DNA from: Pseudonectria foliicola
Taxonomy: Eukaryota; Ascomycota; Sordariomycetes; Hypocreales; Nectriaceae
DNA: 64,000 bases
Reading direction: 5' to 3'
NCBI GenBank assembly: GCA_003693505.1
Contig: QUZD01000031.1
Span: 257,322 to 321,321, forward strand
Under the pieces are notes generated by a model. It had not been told where the DNA came from, did not search any database, and saw only the letters and a program-made list of their open reading frames with translations. Position numbers and translations under genes: made by a program. Below are positions 23,054-35,984 of the stretch, piece by piece. Each line of letters opens with the position of its first letter. The stretch's first letter is position 1.

Positions 23054-24325
23054 ATGCTCAGTTACTCGAGGGGTGGGAGGGGGACATCAGCAAACTTGTA
23101 GCTCAAGTAAATAAATAAAAGTAACCATCAGGCGGGAACAAAACTCTTCGGAGGGGTAAAGGGGAGCAAAGAAACCGGAAAAGGTGTAGAAGAAGCAATG
23201 CCGAAGAATATCAAGAAGCAAACACGACTGCAACGTGACAAGACTAGGGTCGATTGGTTGTGCAGAACGTAAAGCGAGAGCAGCACGCACAAAACGAGTC
23301 CCGCCCTGGCAACGCTAATGCAGAGTTAGGTACTACCTACTTATACCTTAGCTACCAGTAGGTCATCTGTAATCTGTAATCTGTAGGTGCCGTAGGTGCC
23401 GTAGGTAGGAGTGGTAGGTAGGCATTCTTACATTTTTACAGGCTTGGTACTCTAATCAGCCACTTTGCTTGGCATAACAAACAACAATATCTAGCAACCA
23501 GGCACCAAGTGGTTCGCGGGGGTTCCATCTGTGTAGGCAGCGAGGTAGCCTATTGTGGCCGCCTATTCCTACGGTGCATCCACCTGAGTCATGCATTTTG
23601 CATTCTCTTTGTTCCTACTTTGAGACATGACATACTGGGCTCGCGATTTATACCCTGGGGACCCCCCTTGGGGACACCCCTCTGATTATTCCTCAAGACA
23701 CATCATGTGCCCTAGGCTTGCCATGTCTGTGCACTCCAAACACAGACTATCGGGGAAGATTCACTGCAGGAACACCGGGGTATCTTGAGAGACCATGCCC
23801 AAATCAGTAAACAATAGACCGCTCGGCACTCAAGCTCCAGCGCGACAATGAGAATGAGCAATATTCAAACACGCCGTGGTGTCTTCTGCTTAGAACCCCA
23901 CAGAAGTTTCGAGAATCTATTCCTTAGACATGGTGTATCGGACACGAGAGACGTATCAGACAGGGAGAGACAGGTTCGGAAAAGAAGTGAGCCAAAGTCT
24001 CTACTCGAGACCTCTTGGTCTCTACAGCCCTGTTAGTGTCTAATAGCAAACAAGAAAGTCTTTCCGGTTCAAAGTTCAGAGAGCGGAGCGGTCTATATAC
24101 GGTCATACTATCTCTCCAGACTACTGTCTATCGCGGACAAGGTGAGCCCCACATCATCTTCTCGACAGCTTAGACAACGAGTGTCGATAGCGCTGCTAGG
24201 TATGTCCTACTTAACGCTTCCGACTGGGCATCCAAGTGGGGATACCAACACAAGGAGTGAGCTGAGCGTGTCAAGTGATTCTATTGCCTTCTTACTATCT
24301 GGTGTTTGGGGTAAGATGCAGCAAC
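23054..24325. other. Intergenic with AGGTAG-rich low-complexity tract
   Basis: About 1.27 kb without a supported gene. Between about 23320 and 23425 the sequence is made of short direct and inverted copies of tgtaatc, aggtgccgt, gtaggta and tacctac. A small imperfect stem (ctggggaccccccttggggacacccc) lies near 23656-23685. Confidence 0.55.
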
Positions 24326-26324
24326 CTAATGTTTGAATCGGAAGTCAAGTCTTTTGTTGCCGTCGTCTTGGGTAATAGCCAAGTAGCAAAGTTTTTGCTC
24401 TTCTGCCATCGACGACCATTTCCTCTCCCGTCGCCTGTTTCTAATCACATAATATGTCTTGGTCAAGCCATAGAGAACTATGTTCATGCAAAGAATAGAA
24501 AGGAGCTGCCTATTCCCTCTGATAAAGAGGAGCATCATTCTTACGATATATGTTTGAAGCAATGATGGCGCCAGCTTGAACAAACATGTTGTAGCATGCT
24601 GCCGAGACGGTGCGAGAGCGAACACCGTTGGAGTTGCGCGAGTTCCAGGCGACCTGAATAGGGTGGGCTATTAGAGTGAATATCAATATGTGTAAGTCCA
24701 CGCGAGAGGAAAGTGCTACCCTCGCAAGTGAGCGTGACGTACCGTTAGGGTAACCCAAAAGCAGGGTGGTAACTGCATAGATAACCCATCGATTTGCGCT
24801 CGATCTGTCCGCCACTTTGAGATGGATCATAAACGGCAGTATCCGAATCTGGCCAAGGGCTGCCACAAAGGTGAGCTCTCCAACCGCCTCCGCGAGGAAA
24901 GTAAGCCCAAGCATTGTGATCATGTGTATGACCGTGTAAGGAATTGTCAGCAAGTTTGACTGGAAGGTATTGAATCCTAGACTTCTGAGAGTCAAGGTAA
25001 GGTATTGAGAGACAGGTGTGACGGGGAGTTGGAACGTGAGCCCAATGATGTAGAGCGGCCATAGGTCGTAGTCTTTCAGACTCTTGAACAAGATCTTGAG
25101 GGTAATCGGCTCACGATTGTGCATGGAACTCTTGGTCGGATCTTCACGAATGACTCGGTTCACCATGATGAGTTCCTCCCTTTCGGTAAACCAGCCCTTT
25201 GATCCACGAAACCAATTTGCCGCTTGCGTGGGACCAGCTGGCATAAGCCCGAACGAGAGGACACCGAGAAGCAGTGTAATAAGTCCTTCGAGAAAGAAGA
25301 GCCATCTCCATCCGGCATGCCCACTTACGCCGCGCATCTTCAAGAGCGCAGCCCCAATAAAAGCTGGGAGAATATCGGCGACGCTCATCATCTTCCAGAA
25401 GAATCCAAGTCTTATCGATAATTCGTGGTGCTTGTAAAAGTAGGAAAGATAGAGGATCATCTATAATTGTGGTTCGTGAGTCTTACAAACCCAGATGCAC
25501 TCTGAGCTGACTTACATCAGGTATGAATCCGCCCTATAGCAGCCCTAGCATGGCACGGCATGCCAGAAAGGAGCTTCTCCCCTTGAGTGAAAATTGCGCC
25601 ATAGCGACTATACTCCAGAGAGATATCTGAGCAGGAATCCATCGGTCTGGGCCAACCCATTTGCTTACAAGCTGGGACGGCAGCTCGGCGCAAAGAAAAG
25701 AAAGTCTGAACACGGCGTTGCCGAAGTTGTAGTCTGGGCTAAATCAGCCGTGTCACAGAGCCGTCGGTGCATATTGCTTGAATTATCGTACCGTTTGTGT
25801 TCAGGTTGAGGTCATCAAGAAAGTTGTCCGTCAGGGCTTGTGAGATGTTGGCTCGATCAAGCTCGAGAGCCATGAACATCACACAAGCCCATACCATAAT
25901 GTACCAGTCGATCTTGCGCACCAGGGCACTCTCTTCTCTCCAAGTCCATCGCACAAGCGGATTGAAGCGACCGATATTCTCCCTACGTTGCGTTATCAGC
26001 AAATCAGTAAAACAGCCTTATGAATTGCAATGAGTTATTCCTTACCACTCAGCGGGGGGCTGGTATTTCTCTGCTGTCTCGGGATCATCAAAGACACTGC
26101 GCTGCAGATTAGTAGGAATAGGTCTTAGCAGTATGTCGCGAAAATGGCTCGTTCAAATTCAATACCTGAGTAGCAATTGCATCGAGGTCATACGTTTTGG
26201 ACCGCTGGTACCAAAATCGCTTCTCCTCAACTGGATCCCCGAGCTCGGGGATAGACCCCGACTGGCCTTTAGACTGAGTAGCGGTGACGTTGGGGTCCTT
26301 TCTTTGGATTATAATAGTTGACAT
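24326..26324 (-). pseudogene. MFS permease of the Dal5/allantoate (ACS) family, disrupted
   Basis: Six exons can be traced: 26324-26166, 26101-26046, 25982-25792, 25733-25516, 25460-24743, 24667-24326. All five introns have good donors and acceptors and restore conserved family segments such as RKIDWYIMVW, ELDRANISQALTDNFLDDL and the GWRWLFFLEG helix. Two lesions break the frame. In exon 4 a TAG (25534-25536) sits between GLL and GGFIPD, where relatives have Gln or Glu, about residue 203 of roughly 515. In exon 6 the frame shifts near 24511-24522: one frame ends NDAPLYQRE-stop, while the next frame continues RGNRQLLSI ... RKWSSMAEEQ ... DEGNKRLDF-like to a stop at 24326, as if two bases (AG) were lost. 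An intact gene would be a 12-TM anion:cation symporter of the plasma membrane. Sequencing error at both sites is the alternative. Confidence 0.8.
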
Positions 26325-27356
26325 CTTATCGGAACTTTTGCTATGGCTTTACGAATCTGATCAACCCGGATAGTGTTTACTTTTTGTACGCAGATCAATG
26401 CTTTTATAGACCAAGGTACTCCATCTCGGCATCTCGCGCTTGATATATCAAACCGAATTTGCGATTGAAAGTCCCGGTCGAGTGTGAGAATGATGCCACA
26501 TTGCGTGCTACCACCTGCATATCCTCCTGACACGAATTACCTGAACGCCCTCGCCGGTCTCTCCAATTGGATTCTAATTTGATTAGGCAGATGCAAATTT
26601 TGAGGATTGAATGCGAACTTGTCTTTCCATTCTCTCTGGCTTGACATCCTCGCGCGCTCCCATGAATGAGTGAAGCGTGCGATTTCCAGAAATTCTAGTG
26701 ATTCCCCGACCTTCTCCAAGTCATAGCGTTCATGGTTGAGAAGTCCTCGAGAAGTTTTGCCGCTTTTCAGCCCACATATCTAGTACTGATAGCGCACCTG
26801 GAGTTCCGGACAGTGGTTTGAACAATACTCAGGATACTACTAGCTTGTACTTCTCAAGGTCTTAGCCACTCAATTCAAAGAAAGCCGAGGCTGATTACAT
26901 AGCAGTGTGATGCGACAGAGATCTTTGCGTTGGCTGATCGTGTGATGGAACCGTGGATATTCGCCATCCCTCATCCGTGGGGGAGCAAGCACGACATTCC
27001 TCACAACCACTCGTGCGTTTTGGCTGCACGGGCGGCACGATAACGATCGATTCATCCTTCCATATTTCTTTTTGTTCTATAGCCCCAGTCTATCAGAGTA
27101 TCAATCATACACCTTGGCTTTGCGGACACGAGTAGTATCACTGGAAACGAGATTTCAAATGGAAAGATGAATGGAAGATTCGAAACTCACTGACATGTAC
27201 TTGAAATCTAACACTCATGCAAGCGTCTTGTCGTACCAACGGTATAGGTTTTACGAAAGACCTCCTGGAAATGCTAAAACATCACAACCATTCGACTCTT
27301 ACTTTTTAACTCCCAATGTCTTGAAATCCCTCGCATTCCGCTTTACTTGAAAGTGA
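26325..27356. other. Intergenic between regulator gene and MFS pseudogene
   Basis: About 1.03 kb; promoter of the disrupted permease and 3' side of the Zn2Cys6 gene. Only short frames without domains. Confidence 0.5.
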
Positions 27357-29712
27357 TTAGCTGAGTGCGCTTGGAACCTGGTCATATTCGGCTGAAGCGC
27401 GCCTCTCTCTCTCGCGAGTCTCCTTTCGAATTGCACACTTGACAAGACGAATGAGCTCGGCGATGAACTCGTCGATCAAATTGAGATGCCTGATCTCGTG
27501 TGGTGTTACACGACGAATGGGTAAGCTACTGATGAGCTCGAAGGCAGAGCTAAGAAGTTCCAAGTCTTTTGAGGCCTGCGGATGTAGAGGGTATTGGAGG
27601 AGGTTGAAGAAGAGCGTGATGATGGCAGCTGTAGGATAGAAAACGATGACCCTATATCGCGAGTAATTAGATGAATAATTGATACAGCAATGGTTCGAAG
27701 TGTTTGAATGGGCTTACCAGAACGCTTCGCTTGCAAGGCCGTCGACAGCTGCTCGCAAATAGTATAACGTTGAGCGACTTGCTTCGAGAGAGAGAGCCAT
27801 GCTCGACTCTATGGCCCCAGTGATGTCACCCTCGCCCAAGACTCCCTCTGGATTCGTTGTATAGCATCTCCCGCTAGCCCGGTGGATGGTAGTCATGAGA
27901 TGATGGTACTCCAGATGGAGGGTAGCGCGTTGCATGCTTGCGATTACCCCGATCTTAGGGAGCGCTGGGACATTGTGAGCAACGGAAAGCGCAGGACGGA
28001 TGTCAAACGGCAGGGAGAGTCGCCAATCCTCCAACTCTGCATCTAGTTCGCGAACATCTCGGAGCAGCTGGGCATCTGACTTCTTCCTGGCCGTGACCGA
28101 GTACAGGAGACGACAAGCTTTGTTCTTGAGCTGGCTGAGACGAAGATCTCCTGGAAATTGAGGTGCCAGATGAGCGTCCGCAGAGGAGGACTGTTGATGT
28201 GAGGGATAGCTACGATACCACGTCATGTAGTTTTCGGGAAGCGTGAGGTCGCAGTAGTCCTCGGGTATACAGGGTGGCTGCCCGGTCCTGAGTGCGATAT
28301 CTTTGTCCAAGATATAGCACAGCCAGAACATTGACCTAAGATGGCGGCTTTGTCGTTCCTTCAATGTCATGTTTGCGCCTTCATCGCGTAGTCTCATATC
28401 CGTGTAATAGTGGCCGCCAAGAGCAAGTGTAATGCGACAAGCAACGGAGTGAAGGATATAGGCAGATTGCAGCCGTCCCGAAAATGTCTGGTTCATGTGC
28501 TTTGAGTCCAAGTTAGTAGATTGCGATAGGGGAAGAGTCAGACAGTGACGCACCAGCATGAGGATTGCCTGGAGGCTCACGATACTGGCGTCCTCAAGAA
28601 CGTCTGAGAGAAGATGGTGAGCTCTGGCAGCGCAGGCGTCACAGTCGACGGCCGGAAGATTAGTTGTTTCAGCTCGAAATAGGCATACCATGGAGAGAAA
28701 AGCCAAAACACAGCCTTTGGCACTGATCAGCTCAATGGAAGGCTGGTCATCGCAGGGCGCATAGGCTAGCTCAATCGTGTCCTGGAATAGAACGGGATCT
28801 AGGATCGGAAACACTATCCTGTACGCTGAACTGAAATACGCAGCTACAGTTTCCTCCACAAGACCCTTGTCCGGTAGCTCAAATGGCTTACCGGGGGACC
28901 TTCCAGGCTCAGAGGCCAGTAACGCTGGCGGAAGGAGTCTTTGGCGTGAGGAGAGATTGCCCAGCTTTCGAAAGCAGGGCTCCTCGCCAGTCCGAGAGAT
29001 GAACCATCTTTCACCTTCTTCGGAAAAGGATGGAATCCCTGTATGAGGATTGATCTGACCTAGATGACAGCCTGCATAGTGAATCTGGCCAAAAGAGACG
29101 CTGGCGGGGTTTGTGGGGGAGGTGGCTGAAGGAGTTGAGGCTACATCATGCAAATGATGTTCGGTTCCAGAGGTTGGCGCCGATTGCGTTGCCGCTGCAG
29201 GAGATGAGACTGTCGGGATGCTGGGGGATCTGGCCGACGCAGGTGAATTGAGGTCACGACTAGCTATGGTCCGAGCGAGAGTTTTCTCAAGGCGATCAAG
29301 TCTCCGCGACACGTCACTGTTGGTATTCTTCTTGACCCTGTAAAACCCAGTCAACTTCACACGTCAAAGAGCGTACGGGCAAAAGCTACAGCATGTGACC
29401 GGGGTCCGCGCCAGAGGGGAAAGAAAGAGAGCATCAGACCTACCTTGAGGCATCTAGTCTTCTCCTGCCTCTTGCCCTGTTAAAGGTACAGGCTAGATCA
29501 TGGTGCAGACACCAGTTGCACAAAGCCTCCTCGCCAGAGTAATGGCATTGAATCTGGTGGGGAAAAAGCAAAGAGTTAGTAATCAATGTCGACCATTAGG
29601 CCCGGCAATCGATGTCGTATATCCATATCCCATGGGCGCTGGTTTGCGGCAATCATTCAGGGAGACGCACTTTTCTCTTGTGGCATGCGTCACAGGCTTG
29701 TTTCTGAGCCAT
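27357..29712 (-). CDS. Zn(II)2Cys6 transcription factor with fungal_trans domain
   Basis: Five exons, 29712-29671, 29553-29444, 29337-28554, 28499-27718 and 27651-27357, give 670 residues. The DNA-binding cluster is split: exon 1 encodes MAQKQACDACHKRK and exon 2 starts IQCHYSGEEALCNWCLHHD, giving C-x2-C-x6-C-x8-C-x2-C-x6-C across the junction. A basic linker and a Leu-rich coiled coil (SRRLDRLEKTLARTI) for dimerisation follow. The middle-homology region from about residue 190 contains AAYFSSAYRIVFPILDP, GGHYYTDMRLR and the signature RSMFWLCYILDKDIALRTGQPP. The 54-nt stretch 28500-28553 is taken as an intron (GTGCGT donor, CTACTAAC branch point, AAG acceptor), though it is open in frame. It lies upstream of, and on the same strand as, the broken MFS gene, and may once have controlled it (inference). 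Confidence 0.9.
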
Positions 29713-31252
29713 GCTGCGACGTATCGGATCCAGTATGCGTTGGAGAGTATTCCGTTGCCCTATGTATCTTGAAATGCGATTGTCTAATTTGGTAGACCAG
29801 ATCCTGGCTCTCTGGCGGCCAACGTCTCCCTAGGCTTGGCCGACTGCCAAATGGACCGAGATAGCCGAGCCAGATGCAGACCAGGAGCGAAGGGAACCGG
29901 AGGAGAAGGGGGTAGCACGATCTGATCTCGAGAACCAATGCGGGCAGAAAGCAGATCGACTAAGGGGCTTGGCAACAAAAGCGTAACCCTTGCTGCCTCG
30001 GGATTTTTCAGGATTGCCGAGCCTAATTTGCTACAGTACGGAGTACGGATACGGATGCCTGAAGACGACAAAGCCTGGATTGACAGGTGAAAGGTTTCAG
30101 ATATGGAACTGCCGCTGAGTAATCGGGTGCGCTACTGCTCGAGTAGGGCTGATTCTGGGCGCGTCAGTGGGCTATCCAATCACATCGCAGGCTCATGCCC
30201 ACTTGTCGTTCGGACCAACTCGTGCAAATGCCAACTTCCGCTGAGTCATAATCCCGGACTTTGTTCGAAGTGCGAGAATGCCCAGACCCTGGTCGGACAG
30301 TCGGACAACGGAACGGCGTCCGTGACGGTGTTGCAGCTGTGGACGAAATAAGCACGGAAGGAGGAGGCAACAGTTTCTCCAGGCGAAGAGATGCCTCACC
30401 CTTGTCTCCATGCTTGCTGACGCATACCGTCATGCAGAGTATAGATCTACCAGCATCCACCCTGGCATCCCTGTGCAAACGTCGGCGACGGCGACGACGA
30501 CGACGACGGCGACGACATTGCGGCCTCTAGAACGGACTTTCTGGTCCTGTGCGAAGCCGACCAATACTGCTGGTGCCTTCGTGATGCCAGCCGATCCCGC
30601 CATCAACGTATTGGCCGACCGGCTGGCAAATGGCGGCTGCGGCTGCGGCTGCGTTTTGCTTGGTCCTCAAACGCCACGCCTCTGGCTGCACTCCAATACA
30701 ATCTCAAAGTTGGCTAGTCCGGCCTTTTGCAGCCGGGCCCTGACGGATAGATCCATCAGCTACACTAGTTCCCAATCTCGCACATTCCGGGACCAAGCGG
30801 CAGCCACTCACCATGTGGCATCCCCCCGTGTCAGAGATTGCGTAGCGGACCCCTGGCCCTTGACGCCGCCGCTACTAGCAGGCAAAACTCCTTTCAAGCG
30901 GGACCGATGAGCTCGGCTTTCAGTTGTGCGAAGGCCGACAATTATTAATAAACGACATACCGCAAAAGAGACCGTCTCCGGTGCGGGTTCCACTCCGAGC
31001 GTTTGATGGATGTTGACGAGTCAAGCTCGGGGAGGCCAGTAAAATAGAACTTGGCTCTCAATACATAAAACACCGCCCGCTTTTAAGTTCGGGAGTCCCC
31101 GATTCTACTCAGTATCCGTCCCTCCATCCTCATCCAAGCCTACGTACTAGTCTCCCAACATAGGCTGGCCAGGACATCTGCCATACTGATTCGTTCGACG
31201 CCATTGGCGAATACCTTCCTTTCGCCTACCCCCTGAGAGGCCGCGATACACC
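29713..31252. other. Intergenic, divergent promoters of the regulator and the ABC pump
   Basis: About 1.54 kb. It includes a tacagtacggagtacggatacgg motif near 30033, a CGA/CGG triplet-like run at about 30482-30515, and an A-rich cataaaac stretch near 31064, about 190 bp upstream of the ABC start, which may serve as core promoter. No gene is supported. Confidence 0.5.
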
Positions 31253-34200
31253 ATGGAGTCAGACGGAGACGGTTCCGTTACCACTCTGGGACGTGACCCT
31301 TCTTTCAAGAACGAAAAGACTGACGATGAGGAATGGGCTCTTAAGCCCAAGATTGCCGCTGCCAAGGAGCGCGATGACGCATCAGGGATCCCCTCCCGTG
31401 GCCTGGGTGTTACCTGGCGCAATCTCACCGTCGAGGCCGTCAGCTCGGATGCAGCACTACACGAAAACGTTCTTTCGCAATTCAATCTGCCGAAGCAAAT
31501 CAAGGAATCTCGACACAAGCCTCCCATGAGAACCATTCTCGACAACAGTCACGGATGTGTCAAGCCCGGCGAGATGCTGCTCGTCCTAGGACGGCCGGGC
31601 TCAGGATGCACGACTTTGCTCAAAATGATCGCCAACAAGCAGAGGGGCTACGCCAGTGTCTCTGGAGATGTGCACTATGGAACAATGAGCGCCAAGGAAG
31701 CCGAGAAATACCGTGGCCAAATCGTCATGAACACTGAAGACGAGCTATTCTTCCCTTCCCTCACCGTCGGCCAAACCATGGATTTCGCCACGCAATTAAA
31801 GGTCCCTTTCAAGCTTCCCAACGGAGTGACCTCGGCAGAGGAGCACCGGATTGAAACGCGCGATTTTCTCCTGGAGTCCATGGGCATCTCGCACACTCAT
31901 GACACAAAGGTTGGCGATGCATACGTTCGAGGTGTGTCAGGCGGAGAACGGAAGCGTGTTTCTATCATCGAGACTTTGACGACCCGTGGATCCGTGTTCT
32001 GCTGGGACAATTCAACCCGTGGCCTGGACGCTAGCACGTAAGTGAACCTTGGCGATCTGAGGGAAGTAGTCTATTTGGATCACCACTAACAGCTCCGATA
32101 AAGTGCACTGGACTACGCCAAAGCTATAAGGGCGATGACGGATATTCTCGGCTTGGCCTCCATTGTCACCTTGTACCAGGCCGGCAATGGCATTTACAAC
32201 CTATTTGACAAGGTCCTCGTCCTTGACGAAGGCAAGGAGGTATACTACGGCCCAGTCAAGGAGGCGCGACCTTTTATGGAGGAGATGGGTTTCGTTTGCG
32301 GCCACGGTGCAAACGTCGCCGACTATCTTACCGGTGTGACCATCCCGACTGAGCGACAGATTCAGACTGGCTATGAGAACCGGTTTCCCCGGAATGCAGA
32401 TGCTCTCCGCGTCGAATACGAAAAGTCTCCCACCTACGAGCAAATGATTGCCGAGTACGACTACCCAACCTCTGACGCCGCCAAGGAGAACACCAAGAAC
32501 TTTTGCGAGTCTGTCCGGCTTGAGAAGGACAAGAGCCTTTCCAATGGCAGCCCGATGACTGTATCATTCAGACACCAAGTAATGGCCTGCATCAAACGTC
32601 AGTACCAGATCATCTGGGGAGACAAGGCTACTTTTATTCTCAAGCAAGCTTCTACCATTGTCCAAGCATTGATCAACGGCTCACTCTTCTACAATGCTGC
32701 CTCCGATTCGAGTGGCTTGTTTATCAAAGGAGGTGCCTGCTTCTTGTCCCTCATCTTCCACTCTCTGTTGGCCATGTCTGAGGTCACCGATTCCTTCTCA
32801 GGTCGACCTGTCCTTCTGAAGCACAAGTCTTTTGCATTCTTCCACCCTGCCGCGTTCTGTATCGCTCAGATTGCAGCCGATATCCCCGTCATTTTGTTCC
32901 AAGTCACCACCTTTACGTTGATTGTGTATTTCATGGTCGGCCTGACGGCCACCGCGGGTGCCTTTTTTACCCATTGGATCACGGTTGTAGCAACAACAAT
33001 GGTGAGTCCCCCCTGGCTATCGCTTTCTTGATCCTTTCTAACAAAAGCCACTTTTAGTGTATGACTGCGCTTTTCCGAGCCGTCGGAGCCGCATTCAGCA
33101 CATTCGATGGAGCATCCAAGGTTTCGGGCTTCCTCATCGGATGCACAATTGTCTACGCTGGCTACCAGATTCCAAAGCCCCAGATGCACCCCTGGTTTGT
33201 CTGGATCTACTGGATCAACCCATTGTCCTATGGCTTCAATGCTCTTCTTTCCAACGAGTTCCACAACAAGATCATCCCCTGTATCGCTAACAATCTCGTA
33301 CCCAACGGTCCTGGATATAACGGCGGGAACCAGGCTTGTGCTGGCGTTGGTGGTGCGGTGCCTGGGCAGGCGTACCTTACTGGCGATGCCTATCTTTCCT
33401 CTTTGTCCTACAGCCACTCCCATATCTGGAGAAACTTTGGTATCATCTGGGCTTTTTGGGCTCTCTACGTCGGCATCACCGTTGTGGCGACCTGTAACTG
33501 GCGTCCTGCGTCGGAAAGTGGCCCCAGTCTGTTGATTCCTCGAGAAAATGCCCACGTTCTTCAGCAACACCGACAAGCCGACGAAGAGGGACAGGCTAGC
33601 GAGAAGAAGAGCCCCGTTGGTTCTGATGGCATGATGACAGCAAATGATTCAAGCTCCGACAGCGAAGACAGCCTGGTCAGAAACACTTCGGTCTTCACAT
33701 GGAAGAACCTGACATACACCGTCAAGACCCCCTCTGGAGACCGTACCTTGCTTGACAATGTTCAGGGCTGGGTGAAGCCAGGCATGCTTGGCGCTCTGAT
33801 GGGCAGCTCCGGTGCAGGAAAGACTACACTTTTGGATGTTCTTGCCCAGCGCAAGACGGAGGGTACCATTCGAGGATCCATCATGGTTGATGGCCGACCC
33901 TTGCCAGTGTCCTTTCAACGCTCGGCTGGTTACTGTGAGCAGCTCGATGTCCACGAACCATTCTCTACAGTACGAGAGGCCCTCGAGTTTTCCGCACTCC
34001 TTCGACAGAGCCGGGACACGCCTCGTGAGGAGAAACTCAAGTATGTTGACACTATCATCGACCTACTTGAGCTTCACGATCTTGCCGACACACTGATCGG
34101 TGAGGTCGGTGCCGGCCTGAGCGTGGAGCAACGCAAGCGTGTCACCATTGGCGTCGAGCTCGTCTCCAAGCCCAGCATCTTAATCTTCCTCGACGAGCCG

Positions 34201-35592
34201 ACCTCAGGTTTGGATGGTCAGTCCGCTTACAACACAGTCCGCTTCCTGCGCAAGCTTGCCGATGTCGGCCAAGCTGTCCTTGTCACGATTCATCAGCCTT
34301 CTGCTCAGCTATTCGCCCAGTTCGACACGCTTCTTCTTCTTGCAAAGGGTGGCAAGACAGTCTACTTTGGAGATATTGGCGAGCATGCTAAGACTGTAAG
34401 CGGATACTTCGGTCGATATGGGGCTGCTTGCCCCCAGGACGTCAACCCCGCCGAACACATGATCGATGTCGTCTCTGGCCATCTATCCCAGGGCAAAGAC
34501 TGGAACCAGGTTTGGCTGTCGTCACCAGAGCATGAAGCCGTCAGCAATGAGCTTGACCGGATTGTCTCTGATGCTGCCGGCAAGCCGCCTGGAACTGTCG
34601 AAGACGGCAACGAATTTGCTACTCCTCTGTGGGAGCAGATCAAGCTTGTGACCCACCGCATGAACGTATCTCTCTATCGCAATGCCGACTACATCAACAA
34701 CAAGGTCATGCTCCACATCTCTATGGCTCTATTCAACGGCTTCACGTTCTGGATGATCGGTCGTTCGGTGCATGAGCTCCAGCTCAAGCTGTTTACCGTC
34801 TTCTGTTTCATCTTTGTAGCTCCTGGTGTCTTGGCCCAGCTTCAGCCGATCTTCATTCACCGCCGTGACATTTTTGAGACGCGCGAGAAGAAGTCAAAGA
34901 TGTACTCTTGGGTAGCATTCGTCACTGCACTCATTGTGTCGGAGGTGCCCTACTTGTGCATTTGCGCTGTGGCGTACTTTGTTTGCTGGTACTGGACGGT
35001 AGGCAACCCTAACGTCTCCAGCCGTGCCGGAGGTACCTTCTTCGTCATGCTCATGTACGAGTTCCTCTATACCGGAATCGGCCAGTTCATTGCGGCCTAT
35101 TCACCAAACGCGGTTTTTGCATCGCTTGTCAACCCTGTTGTCATTGGAGTGCTGGTCGCCTTTTGCGGTGTTCTGGTACCGTATGGGTCAATTACTGCCT
35201 TCTGGAGGTATTGGCTATACTATTTGAACCCGTTCAATTATCTGATGGGCAGCATGTTGACGTTCATCACTTGGGGAACGGAGATCAAGTGCTCCGAGAG
35301 GGAGCTTGCCAGGTTTGACCCTCCGGACAACTCGACTTGCGGCAAGTATCTAGCGCAGTATCTGTCTCAAGGTCTCGGCGCGACAGCCAAACTCCTAAAC
35401 CCTGATGCAACTTCAGAGTGCAAGGTGTGCTCCTTTACCAAGGGAGAAGATTATCTCCGGACACTCAATCTCAATGAGTATTACTATGCCTGGAGAGACG
35501 CGGCGATTGTGGTCATATTTGTCTTCAGCTCTTACGGATTGGTTTACGGACTCATGAAGCTACGCACCAAGGCTTCAAAGAAGGCCCAGTGA
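31253..35592 (+). CDS. PDR-type ABC transporter (ABCG, full size)
   Basis: Three exons, 31253-32037, 32104-33001 and 33058-35592, give 1405 residues in the (NBD-TMD)2 order of the pleiotropic drug resistance family. NBD1 has the degenerate Walker A GRPGSGCTT (Cys for Lys) and signature VSGGERKR, with GLDAST split by intron 1. NBD2 has a canonical Walker A GSSGAGKTT, the degenerate signature LSVEQRKR and Walker B ILIFLDEPTSGLDG. This asymmetry is usual in the family: one composite ATP site is catalytically weak. Each NBD is followed by six predicted TM helices, with a Cys-containing external loop before the last helix. It sits in the plasma membrane and exports hydrophobic compounds such as fungicides or host metabolites. 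Length is slightly short versus 1430-1500 for many relatives, due to a compact N-terminus. Confidence 0.95.
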
Positions 35593-35984
35593 GTTAAAGA
35601 TGTTTTGGAAAGCGATTATAGATGGATAGATGGCGGACACGGATAGATCTGGGAAAGATTCACGGTCATAAACTATAGTAAGACTTCATACCATTGATGG
35701 TAGTAGAGAATCTAGACAATGGATATAATAACTGCTTTCTTTTGATGCTGCCTACTGTTCTGCTACGCTCACACCATGATGTACTGTGTGTGTGATGTTG
35801 TGAAGTGTCGTCAAGTCCGTTCCTGCAAAGTCCAAGTCTCCAGTAAGCGGGTGATATCGACAAGGTCATTTGGTCTTTGATCTTGGCGAGTAACATGAGA
35901 ACTAACTACAGGGCAGCTCCCAAGCTTAGGAGGTCGCATTGGGCAGTGATTTAATCAGTCAGGAGAAGTATCCTGATTCAAATA
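35593..35984. other. Intergenic, convergent 3' ends
   Basis: About 390 bp between the stops of the ABC gene and the deaminase-like gene. Contains 3' UTRs; nothing else is seen. Confidence 0.55.

Noticed and set aside
24326..29712. Secondary-metabolite gene cluster around the Zn2Cys6 regulator, MFS and ABC genes
   Set aside because: No PKS, NRPS, terpene cyclase or tailoring oxidases are present in the window.
30410..30910. 166-codon plus-strand frame in the ABC promoter region
   Set aside because: Includes a run of Thr/Ala from a triplet repeat; no domain, probably chance.
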